A stretch of 57,218 nucleotides of DNA from JBDTNL01 sp039933785 (lineage in GTDB: Bacteria > Acidobacteriota > Thermoanaerobaculia > Multivoradales > JAGPDF01), in NCBI GenBank assembly GCA_039933785.1, contig JBDTNL010000020.1, forward strand, positions 1 through 57,218, in the 5' to 3' direction. The notes beneath the pieces are model-generated. The model was not told the origin of the DNA and made no database searches. It was given only the letters and a program-made list of their open reading frames with translations. Within the stretch, counting starts at the first letter, position 1. Each line of letters starts with the position of its first letter. This document shows, one piece after another, positions 50,306-57,218 of this stretch. Position numbers and translations under genes: made by a program.

Positions 50306-50961
50306 CCGAACGCAACATCGACTCCCTCTTGGCAAGCAACCGCGCCTGGGCCGCGGCGATCGTTCGCGACCAACCCGATTTCTTCATCAGCCTCGCGCGG
50401 CAGCAGACGCCCCGCTACTTCTGGATCGGCTGTTCCGACAGCCGCGTTCCCGCGAACCAGATCGCCGGTCTCATGCCGGGCGAGCTCTTCGTGCACCGCA
50501 ACGTCGCCAATGTCGTCGTCCACACCGACCTGAACTGCCTCTCCGCTCTACAGTTCGCGGTCGACGTGCTCGGCGTGCGCGACGTCCTAGTGTGCGGTCA
50601 CTATGGATGCGGCGGCATACGCGCGGCGTTGGACAACGCCCGGCTAGGGCTGACCGACAATTGGCTCCGGCACGTGCAAGACGTGCGGGACCACCACCCT
50701 GAAGAGCTCGCCAAGTTGCCCGACGCCGACGCCCGCGCCAGACGGCTCGCCGAGCTCAACGTCATCGAGCAGGTGGTGAACGTCTGCCGGACGACCGTGG
50801 TGCAAGAAGCCTGGGGACGGGGGCAGCAACTCACCGTCCACGGCTTGATCTACGGCCTCACCGACGGCGTCCTGCGTTCGTTCGGGATGCAGATCGAACA
50901 AGCCTCAGAAGTCGAGGCTGCCTACCGAGCGGCCTGCCTGACGGTGTTGCCTACGGACTGA
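50302..50961 (+). CDS. can: Beta-carbonic anhydrase
   Basis: A 219-residue zinc enzyme interconverting CO2 and bicarbonate. Zinc ligands Cys44, His100 and Cys103 (WIGCSDSRVPANQI and VCGHYGCGGI) and the Asp46-Arg48 dyad are present, as in the Can/CynT type. Start is GTG 50302, overlapping the ligase stop by four bases. Co-translation with the ligase suggests that bicarbonate supply is tied to this locus, for example for malonyl-CoA formation, but it may simply be a housekeeping enzyme. A strong hairpin follows. Confidence 0.95.
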   Translation: MTERNIDSLLASNRAWAAAIVRDQPDFFISLARQQTPRYFWIGCSDSRVPANQIAGLMPGELFVHRNVANVVVHTDLNCLSALQFAVDVLGVRDVLVCGHYGCGGIRAALDNARLGLTDNWLRHVQDVRDHHPEELAKLPDADARARRLAELNVIEQVVNVCRTTVVQEAWGRGQQLTVHGLIYGLTDGVLRSFGMQIEQASEVEAAYRAACLTVLPTD

Positions 50962-50971
50962 AATAGAACCT

Positions 50972-51009
50972 ACCGCGCCGCCGTTCGGATTGACTACCGG
51001 CGGCGCGGT
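50972..51009. terminator. Strong inverted repeat between carbonic anhydrase and secreted protein genes
   Basis: ACCGCGCCGCC (50972-50982) and GGCGGCGCGGT (50999-51009) are perfect 11-base arms around a 16-base loop, in the gap between two convergent genes. Bidirectional termination is likely, although U-runs are missing. Confidence 0.6.
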
Positions 51010-51016
51010 CGAGTCG

Positions 51017-53299
51017 CTACTCGAAGTATCCGAGCGCGTCCACCACGACCTGCAACGTGCCGCTTTGCTGCTGCACGGCTTGGATCTTCACCGTGCCGTC
51101 GACCGCCAGCCCTACGACCATATTGTTGGCTCGCGTTCGCCCCAGCGGGTACTCCAACGACGAGGTGTTGGGTAGGGTGCCCGAGAACACCACCACGTGG
51201 CCCGCCGAGTCGGGGTTCACTGCCGTGACGTTGAGCGCCACCGACTTCGCGGTCGAGGGGAGGTTGCAGTGCCGGCTGGCCTCCAAGACTCGCGCTTGGT
51301 CCGTGGTGAGCGCCGGACCGCCGCTCGGCCCATTGGGACTGCGGGTGTCAACCAGGCGGCAGGGTTGGATCGTGAAGTACGAACCGGTGAACGTCGGATT
51401 CGAGACCGCCGGCGCCAGAGTTCCGATCTGGAGCTCGGTGGTTGGACCGGACTCGAAGGTTCCGAGCGTGGCCTGCGCCGGGGCCGCGTTCGCGTCGACC
51501 TCGAAGCTGAACGAGACCAGCGTCGCGTAGTCGATTTCGGCCGGCGGCGTGGTCGCCGCGGGTGCGGTCCAGGTGATCCCGGTCGGGTCGATAGCGGACG
51601 TCCAATCGTTGGCGGCAAAGGCATCGCCGTCGGCGTACTTCACGTTGGTGAAGACGCCGAGCGTAGTGTCGAAGGGCACGCGGAAGCTCTTGATCTGGCG
51701 GTCGAAGTCGTGATTCTGCAAGGCATACGCGAAGCGCCTGCGGCCGGGACTACCCACCACGTCGGTGGTCCGCACGGCGAGTTGGACGTGGCCCTCGCCC
51801 GTATCGAGAGCCTCGTTGTCGGTTCCCGGATCGAAGGGTGCGGCATGGACCCAAGCGTTGATCGCCGGCCCCTGCGCGTAGGCGCCGACCATGGGGAACG
51901 ACCAGGTGCTCGCCGGTTTCGCCGGCGCCACCTGGCGGTAGCCCATGCTGTTGAAGATGTTGTGGTCGTCGCGGATGATGTAGAAGGCTTCGACGTAGTA
52001 CTTCGCGCCCGCCAACTGGAGCTCGGACTCGGCGGCTTTCAGACCGTGCGTGAACGCGTTCTCCCCCGAGCCGCTGAAGTCCTGGGTGCAATCGCCGTTG
52101 GTGTCGAAGTGGCTGGGAACACCACCGCAGTGATTCCAGATCCCAGTCGACGCCGTCACTTCGGACCGCGGCGCCAAGGAATTCGTACTGTTGTTGGTGC
52201 TGGTGCCGTAGACGTCGGTGCACCCCTGCCCGAGGACGTTGGAATTCGTGCAGGCACCGACATCGCATCCATTGTTCAGGGTCAGGAACGCGTGCTTCAG
52301 ATCGCTCTTGCCGAGCGGCTCGAGAATTCCCTCGGTGGTCGCGCGCAACATCTGCCACACCAGGAAGGGGTGCTGGTCGTTCCAAGGCGCCACGCCGAGG
52401 TTGGTGAATTTCGAGAACCACGGCACGTTAGCGGTGCCCACATTCTTCAGGTCGGCCGACGGCAGGACCACCACCACCGAGCGGCCGTCCACCGTAGCGA
52501 TGCCGGCCTGGCCGATGCTGGACATGTTGGTCAACGCCACGTCCAGGGTGCCCGACCAGTCGTTGCAGGCGGGCGGGACGTTGGTCACCGGCAGCGAAGC
52601 GGGGATGGCGCCGACCTTCAGCGTCACATCCATGTCCATGACGCCGACGGTCATGCCGGCATAGCGCGGGTCACCCAGTCGGCGCGCGAGCTCTGGCAGG
52701 ATCCGGACATCGGCGTTCAGGTAGCGCAATGCGCCGCGCTTGGCGTCGAATTCCCACTGGGCGTCGGCCGTAGCGAGCAGCGCGACACCCGCAGTATCGA
52801 CGATCTCGAGCACCCCGGCCTTGACGCCGGGACGGAGCTCGAAGCGCGAGAAATCGATCGTGCGCGCGCTGCCAGCCGCCAGGATGTTCCTATTCGGGCG
52901 CAGCATGAACCCGCCCCGGGAGTGCAGAGATCCGCCCTCGAAGGCATGGAATCCGTCCACCGCCACGGCGGCCCGCAGATCGATCCGATTGTCCACGGCG
53001 AACGAGGGCGCCCCCCAGGGAACCACCGACAGGGGATGCGCTCCGTGTCCCGAGACGCTGGGCTTCACGTCCGCGAGGTCGAGTCCGAGACCGGAGAGCG
53101 TCGAGGCATCGAGCCCAACCGTCGCCACGGCATCGAGCACCTGCCAGGAGGCGGTCGGTTGCTGCGGCTTCGAACGCGCGGGGGGCGGGGTCGACCATCC
53201 GACGGTGGCGAAGACAAGCCCGCAGGCTAACGCGAGGCTGAAAGCGGTCCGCGAGGCAGGCCGCGACGAGCCGTGCGATGGAGTCTCGACATTGAACAC
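51017..53299 (-). CDS. Large secreted protein with C-terminal adhesion-like module
   Basis: A 760-residue exported protein. A hydrophobic signal (TAFSLALACGLVFATVGW) follows an N-terminal extension; GTG 53299 sits nine bases after AGGAGG, which supports the start. I do not recognise the first 600 residues; they are beta-rich with Asn/Gly turns. The last 115 residues (PCRLVDTRSPNGPSGGPALT to VVDALGYFE) match a module repeated at the C-terminus of many surface proteins of Actinobacteria and Acidobacteriota. Possible roles are adhesion or an enzyme. It is on the same strand as the DUF11 gene upstream, but a strong hairpin separates them. Confidence 0.75.
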   Translation of the reverse strand: MFNVETPSHGSSRPASRTAFSLALACGLVFATVGWSTPPPARSKPQQPTASWQVLDAVATVGLDASTLSGLGLDLADVKPSVSGHGAHPLSVVPWGAPSFAVDNRIDLRAAVAVDGFHAFEGGSLHSRGGFMLRPNRNILAAGSARTIDFSRFELRPGVKAGVLEIVDTAGVALLATADAQWEFDAKRGALRYLNADVRILPELARRLGDPRYAGMTVGVMDMDVTLKVGAIPASLPVTNVPPACNDWSGTLDVALTNMSSIGQAGIATVDGRSVVVVLPSADLKNVGTANVPWFSKFTNLGVAPWNDQHPFLVWQMLRATTEGILEPLGKSDLKHAFLTLNNGCDVGACTNSNVLGQGCTDVYGTSTNNSTNSLAPRSEVTASTGIWNHCGGVPSHFDTNGDCTQDFSGSGENAFTHGLKAAESELQLAGAKYYVEAFYIIRDDHNIFNSMGYRQVAPAKPASTWSFPMVGAYAQGPAINAWVHAAPFDPGTDNEALDTGEGHVQLAVRTTDVVGSPGRRRFAYALQNHDFDRQIKSFRVPFDTTLGVFTNVKYADGDAFAANDWTSAIDPTGITWTAPAATTPPAEIDYATLVSFSFEVDANAAPAQATLGTFESGPTTELQIGTLAPAVSNPTFTGSYFTIQPCRLVDTRSPNGPSGGPALTTDQARVLEASRHCNLPSTAKSVALNVTAVNPDSAGHVVVFSGTLPNTSSLEYPLGRTRANNMVVGLAVDGTVKIQAVQQQSGTLQVVVDALGYFE

Positions 53300-53362
53300 G
53301 CAGAGATACCTCCTGATGGATGGTTTTCCCGCTGGGGTTGGAGGGTAAGTTTACCAGGTGCA

Positions 53363-53388
53363 GCGCCCGGCGGCGGACCGCCGGGCGC
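53363..53388 (-). terminator. Strong hairpin after the DUF11 protein gene
   Basis: GCGCCCGGCGG and CCGCCGGGCGC form perfect 11-base arms with a four-base loop, 28 bases past the DUF11 gene stop on the minus strand. There is no U-run after it. It would separate this gene from the next one. Confidence 0.6.
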
Positions 53389-53415
53389 GTCCCGAGTCTC
53401 CGTGCAGCCGCCGGA

Positions 53416-55335
53416 TCAGGTCCGGCGTCTCGAGCGCAACACGACGACCGCAAAGGCCGTCAGTAACAAGATCAGGATAGCCATACCGATGCTGGAGAGG
53501 GCCGGAATGGGTGCGGCCCCGCTCACGACACCCTGCCCGGTGTTGTTGCCCGGAGTCGGATCGCCCCCCGCTCCCGCCACCGTGGCCGAATTGGTGATCG
53601 TTCCCGCCTGCGTCACTGTGACAGTCAGATTGCAGGTCGCCGAGGCGCTCACCGCGAGCGCGCCGATGTTCCAGGTGACCGTGGGGTTCACGAACCCGGC
53701 GCCGCAGTCGTTGGAAACGTAGGTCAACCCCGCCGGCAGCGCGTCGGTTACGGTCACTCCAGTGGCATTCGAGGGTCCGTTGTTGGTCGCCGTCAGGGCA
53801 AAGACCACGTTGTCGCCGACTTGAACGGGGCCCACCGTGGTGAGCACCTTGGTCAAGGACAGGTCCGAGGATCCCGCGAGGGTGTCGCTATCGGTGGCGC
53901 TGTTGTTACCCGGAACCGGATCGCCCGTGGCGCTCGATATCGTGGCCGTATTGTCGAGCGTTCCGGTCGCGGTCGGGCTGATGTTGCAGGTCGCGGTGTA
54001 GGTGACCGAGCTGCCGGACGGCATGTTGAGGGCGGCGTCATTGATATTCCCCGCGCCCGCGGCGGTGTTGCCGGTCGCGCCTCCAGCGGCCGTGCTGGTG
54101 TATGCAACCGTCGTACAGGCCGCGGGGAACGTGTCGGCTACGGTCGCCGGGTTGGCGGCTGAAGAACCGGCATTCGAAGCCGTGATGGTGTAGACGGTAG
54201 AACCGCCCGCAGCGGCGGCGGTGACGCCGTCGGTCTTGGTGATCGATAGGTCCGCCGAGGCGCAGCTGAAGGTCTTGATGTCGATCGACCAGCTATTGAG
54301 GTTGCCGCCATCGCCGGCGAGATCGTCGGAGATGGTGAGCGTCCAGGTGCCGTTGGGGTCTTCGCCGATGAAGGCACCCATGGCCTCTTCGGGGACCAGC
54401 GGCGATGCCAGCGTGAGGTTGGCGTAGGTCTGATCGGTCACCAGGCCGTCGTTTGCAGTGTACGGAACTTGGCCGCCCGGGTTGGCCGAGTCGTCCCAGA
54501 CCGTGCCATTGAAGACGTCGTCGTTGACGCCGCCATTGTCGGTGGTCAGGGTCACCACGGTTCCAGCCGGTGATGTAAGTGTGATGTCGAGGTCGGCGGC
54601 GAACGTATGCTGGATAAAGGTCGTTGCATTGACGTCCAGAATCGAGGTGCCTGCTCCCGAAACCACGAGGGTCGAGGTCACAACGGCCGGGCCGGTTGGA
54701 ATTGCCGCCGGCGTCGACTGAATCACCGTCGGAACAGTTGCGGTGGCTGGCGCGCTCGGGAAAGTCGTCACTGCCACCGACCAGCTATTCAGGCTTCCGC
54801 CGTCTCCCGCCAGGTCATCGGAGATAGTGAGGGTCCACGTTCCGTTCGGGTCTTCACCCACGAACGCTGCCAGGGCCTCCTCGGGAACCAACGGGGAGGC
54901 CAAGGTCAAGTTGGCATACGTGTGGTCGGTGACCAAGCCCTCGTTCGCTGTGTACGGAACCTGGTCGCCTGGGTCGGCCGAGTCGTCCCAGACCGTGCCG
55001 TTGAAGACATCGTCGTTGACGCTGCCGTTGTCAGTGGTCAAGGTCACCACGGTCCCGGCCGGCGAGGTGATGGTGACGTCGAGGTCGGCCGCGAACGTGT
55101 GCTGAATGAAGGTCGTCACATCGAGGTCGTAGAGATACGGCCCCGCTCCAGAAACCAGGACCGTCGAAGTCACCACCGCGGGGCCCGTCGGAATCGCGAC
55201 CGGAGTTGACTGCGTGAATGTCGTCGTGACCTGTCCGCAGCCTGCGGGCGTCACGGGCACCAGGTTCGGATGGATCAATCGACCGGCCACCTGGCCGCCA
55301 CCATGAAGCACCTGACCAGGGTCGTCGCCGCCCAT
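53416..55335 (-). CDS. P-domain/DUF11 surface protein with IPTL-CTERM-like tail (body of an amber-interrupted gene)
   Basis: A 639-residue body read from the first ATG after an amber codon. Two near-identical proprotein-convertase P-like domains (about 41-192 and 205-356; TDNGSVNDDVFNGTVWDD, EDPNGTWTLTISDDLAGDGG) are followed by two DUF11 repeats (LSITKTDG and LSLTKVLT starts) and a C-terminal PIPALSSIGMAILILLL tail with RSRRR. This is an IPTL-CTERM-like sorting signal, which in other bacteria is processed by exosortase XrtH. It has no signal peptide of its own. One lies upstream in the same frame behind the amber codon at 55390-55392, so the unbroken frame runs 55581-53416. Confidence 0.75.
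   Translation of the reverse strand: MGGDDPGQVLHGGGQVAGRLIHPNLVPVTPAGCGQVTTTFTQSTPVAIPTGPAVVTSTVLVSGAGPYLYDLDVTTFIQHTFAADLDVTITSPAGTVVTLTTDNGSVNDDVFNGTVWDDSADPGDQVPYTANEGLVTDHTYANLTLASPLVPEEALAAFVGEDPNGTWTLTISDDLAGDGGSLNSWSVAVTTFPSAPATATVPTVIQSTPAAIPTGPAVVTSTLVVSGAGTSILDVNATTFIQHTFAADLDITLTSPAGTVVTLTTDNGGVNDDVFNGTVWDDSANPGGQVPYTANDGLVTDQTYANLTLASPLVPEEAMGAFIGEDPNGTWTLTISDDLAGDGGNLNSWSIDIKTFSCASADLSITKTDGVTAAAAGGSTVYTITASNAGSSAANPATVADTFPAACTTVAYTSTAAGGATGNTAAGAGNINDAALNMPSGSSVTYTATCNISPTATGTLDNTATISSATGDPVPGNNSATDSDTLAGSSDLSLTKVLTTVGPVQVGDNVVFALTATNNGPSNATGVTVTDALPAGLTYVSNDCGAGFVNPTVTWNIGALAVSASATCNLTVTVTQAGTITNSATVAGAGGDPTPGNNTGQGVVSGAAPIPALSSIGMAILILLLTAFAVVVLRSRRRT
54268..55215 (-). repeat. 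Internal tandem repeat encoding two P-like domains
   Basis: Two 456-base copies (54760-55215 and 54268-54723) encode 152-residue domains with about 25 differences by eye. They are separated by a short linker and lie at a fixed offset of 164 codons, so they arose by duplication within the gene. Confidence 0.85.
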
Positions 55336-55389
55336 CGACGAGGAGAGCTGCGCGTATTGCTGCTCGGCCGCCAGCAGCGCCGCCGCGAT

Positions 55390-55581
55390 CTAAGCATTGG
55401 CTCGCGCCTGTGGCTTGAGCTCCTGGATCTGGTGCGCCAGGGCGAGCATCTGCTGGTAGGTCGCGTTCTTGTCGAGCGCTGCCGAGGCGAAGCCGGGAGC
55501 GCAAAGAAGGGCGAGTCCAGCCATACCGGCGACGACGCAGCGGGTAATTTCACGCGAGCTGATCATCCTCGTGTCCCCCAT
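55390..55581 (-). CDS. Signal-peptide fragment upstream of the DUF11 protein
   Basis: A 63-residue open frame: a signal peptide (GMAGLALLCAPGFASAA, cleavage near ALDKN), then a helical stretch (TYQQMLALAHQIQELKPQAR) ending at TAG (55390-55392). The next 18 codons are open in the same frame and continue as IAAALLAAEQQYAQ into the DUF11 body, so the helix appears to be cut by the amber codon. GGGGGA lies upstream of the ATG. It is most simply the N-terminal part of one gene interrupted by a nonsense change, or a readthrough product. Confidence 0.6.
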   Translation of the reverse strand: MGDTRMISSREITRCVVAGMAGLALLCAPGFASAALDKNATYQQMLALAHQIQELKPQARANA

Positions 55582-55775
55582 TCAGAGATGCAGTCCATGT
55601 CGCCGCCGAGAGCCACGATGCTCCGCCGGCCGATTGCGATGACCATCGTCTTCGCCAACATTCGCGGAACTTCCCCGCCTGTTGTCGAACCAAACCTAAA
55701 ATTCGTATTTGGTCCCATGATAACCCCGAATCGAGTCCGTGGCATCCCTTTCGAGTTGCTAGACTGAAAGTTGCC

Positions 55776-57218
55776 ATGAGTGAGCCCCAGCTCTCGAACC
55801 CACCCACCCGCGACGCCTACGACGTGGTCGTCCTGGGCGGCGCGATCGCTGGCGCCTCGACCGCCCTCCTACTGCGCCGGGAAGCCCCCGAGCTGTCGGT
55901 CCTGGTGGTCGAGAAAACCAAGATGTTCGACGCCAAGGTCGGCGAAGCGACCACCGAGATGTCGGGCATGTTCCTCACTCGCCGGCTGGCCCTCTGGCAT
56001 CACCTCGAGAGCGAGCAACTGCCCAAGGAAGGGCTGCGCTACTGGTTCCAAAACGAGCACGTGCACAGCCACGCCGACGCCAGCGAGGCCGGCGGCTATC
56101 TGCGGGCGACGGTACCCTCGTTCCAGCTGCGCCGCGATGCGCTCGATCAACATGTGCTCGACCTCGCGACCGAGGCCGGAGCGGAGCTGCTGCGACCGGC
56201 GCACGCGCGCGAGGTGAATCTCGACCCGAGCCCGCTCGAGAACGGCCGGCACTCGGTCCGCATCGATCTCGGGGATGGAACCAGTCACCTGGTCAGTGCC
56301 CGCTGGGTGGTGGACGCGAGCGGCCGGGCCTGCGTCCTGGGCAAGCGCCTGGGGCTGATCGAGCCCAACGAGCAACATCCCACGGCCGCGATCTGGTGCA
56401 GATGGCGCAACGTCCGCCACCTCGACGACGTGGCCGCCATGGGACCGCTCCATTTCTCGCGCCGTAACGTCAGCTCGCGGCGCCTGGCGACCAACCACTA
56501 CATGGGGCGCGGCTATTGGGTCTGGGTGATTCCGCTCGGCAACGGCGAGACCAGCATCGGAATCGTCTACGACCGGCGCCTGCATCGGTTGCACGAGAGC
56601 CGCGATCGGATACCGACGTATCTCAAGTTTCTGCAGGACATCCCTGCCCTCGCCGAGCTCCTCGAAGGCGCCACGCCGCGCACCGAGGATTTTCGCCTCT
56701 ACACGCACCTCGCGTACGCGACCAAGCAGTACATGGGCGACGGCTGGGCCCTGGTCGGCGATGCGGCGGCCTTCCTCGACCCCTACTATTCGGCGGGCCT
56801 CGACCACATGAGCTTCAGCGTCGACGCCACGGTCGACATCGTCAAGCGGCAGTGCCGGGGGGAGGACGCCACCGAGATCAAGAAACGCATCGCCCTACAC
56901 AACCAGATCTTCGTGCGCTCGTACTGGCGGTTCTTCGCCGCGGCGTACAAGGACAAGTATTTCTACATGGGCGAGTGCGATTTGCTGTCGGCGAGCTTCC
57001 TACTCGACACCGCGCAGTACTACATCTTCTTGGTCACCCCCGCGTATGTCCGCTACGGCCGCTTCCGCTCGGAACCGGTCCTCGGCACCATACACGCCGG
57101 TTTCAACTACCGGCTCATGCGGCTCTACAACCGTCGCCTGAAACACATCGCGCTAGCGCGCCGGGCCATGGGCGAAGAAGGCCGGCGCAACAACGGCCGG
57201 CGCGTGAAGGCGTTCTAC
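55776..57218 (+). CDS. FAD-dependent oxidoreductase, flavin-halogenase-like (partial, runs off the window)
   Basis: At least 481 codons from ATG 55776 with no stop before the window ends. It starts DAYDVVVLGGAIAGASTALL, where GGAIAG replaces the usual GxGxxG. GEATTEMSG and a WxWxIP motif (WVWVIP, about 248-253) follow, then GDAAAFLDPYYSAGLDH (about 328). The C-terminal part is helical and basic. It belongs to the halogenase-like flavoproteins, as does the enzyme of the KS operon 7 kb away, but its sequence is clearly different. It is divergent from the DUF11 gene. Substrate unknown; a link with the ketosynthase locus is speculative. Confidence 0.85.
   Translation, partial: MSEPQLSNPPTRDAYDVVVLGGAIAGASTALLLRREAPELSVLVVEKTKMFDAKVGEATTEMSGMFLTRRLALWHHLESEQLPKEGLRYWFQNEHVHSHADASEAGGYLRATVPSFQLRRDALDQHVLDLATEAGAELLRPAHAREVNLDPSPLENGRHSVRIDLGDGTSHLVSARWVVDASGRACVLGKRLGLIEPNEQHPTAAIWCRWRNVRHLDDVAAMGPLHFSRRNVSSRRLATNHYMGRGYWVWVIPLGNGETSIGIVYDRRLHRLHESRDRIPTYLKFLQDIPALAELLEGATPRTEDFRLYTHLAYATKQYMGDGWALVGDAAAFLDPYYSAGLDHMSFSVDATVDIVKRQCRGEDATEIKKRIALHNQIFVRSYWRFFAAAYKDKYFYMGECDLLSASFLLDTAQYYIFLVTPAYVRYGRFRSEPVLGTIHAGFNYRLMRLYNRRLKHIALARRAMGEEGRRNNGRRVKAFY

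Noticed and set aside
51197..53230. 677-codon antisense frame over the secreted protein
   Set aside because: Arg/His/Gly-rich composition with no domain; the opposite strand has a signal sequence, a good ribosome-binding site and a known C-terminal module.
53363..53388. GC-rich hairpin as part of a CRISPR or integron repeat
   Set aside because: It occurs once here, with no spacers, no cas or integrase genes and no further copies in the window.
55390..55392. Amber codon as a pyrrolysine site
   Set aside because: No pylT-like tRNA or pyl genes are in the window, and DUF11 proteins are not known to use pyrrolysine.

Overview
The window is GC-rich bacterial chromosome (roughly two thirds G+C through most of its length) and reads like an Acidobacteriota genome, possibly Thermoanaerobaculia-like. 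The main clues are two tandem GWxTD proteins with an Acidobacteria-type VWFA-related domain, a DUF11 surface protein with an IPTL-CTERM-like tail, and the general gene repertoire. This placement is an inference from gene content; no database search was possible.

Layout. 1-2.8 kb: visibly AT-richer accessory DNA carrying a DnaC/IstB-like ATPase, a winged-helix protein, an AlpA-type regulator and an unknown protein, abutting the 3' end of a tRNA-Ala(GGC) gene. It looks like one end of an integrative element. 2.9-8.7 kb: lipoprotein, HflX, a TlpA-like thioredoxin, two outer-membrane barrel proteins and ComF (with a corrected, non-ATG start). 8.85-13 kb: a sensor kinase and NtrC-type regulator operon behind a good sigma-54 promoter match. 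13.2-23.7 kb: the conserved housekeeping block rpmE, DUF1385, prfA, prmC, murA, HIT and lytic transglycosylase, interrupted between prfA and prmC by a 1048-residue NTPase-TPR protein. 23.8-29.8 kb: secreted and periplasmic proteins, a glutamine-dependent NAD synthetase split into two coupled genes, rsmI, mnmA and a cysteine desulfurase. 29.9-35.6 kb: the two GWxTD-VWA paralogues and maf. 35.6-44.7 kb: CDF transporter, trmJ-like, eda, apgM, a MocR-type regulator divergent from a lone LytTR protein, argS and a macro-domain protein.

44.7-50.9 kb is the most unusual part. It is a compact type II ketosynthase locus: a flavin halogenase-like oxidoreductase, ACP, active KS and a catalytically dead KS partner form one overlapping operon. 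An acyl-AMP ligase coupled to a beta-carbonic anhydrase diverges from it. A second flavoprotein with the same WxWxIP motif starts at 55.8 kb and runs off the window. Between them lie two large secreted proteins (51-55.6 kb). One of these has an in-frame amber codon separating its signal peptide from its P-domain/DUF11/IPTL-CTERM body.

Many genes overlap by 1-4 bases, so start codons were chosen by overlap, ribosome-binding site and promoter position. ATG is often not the start.
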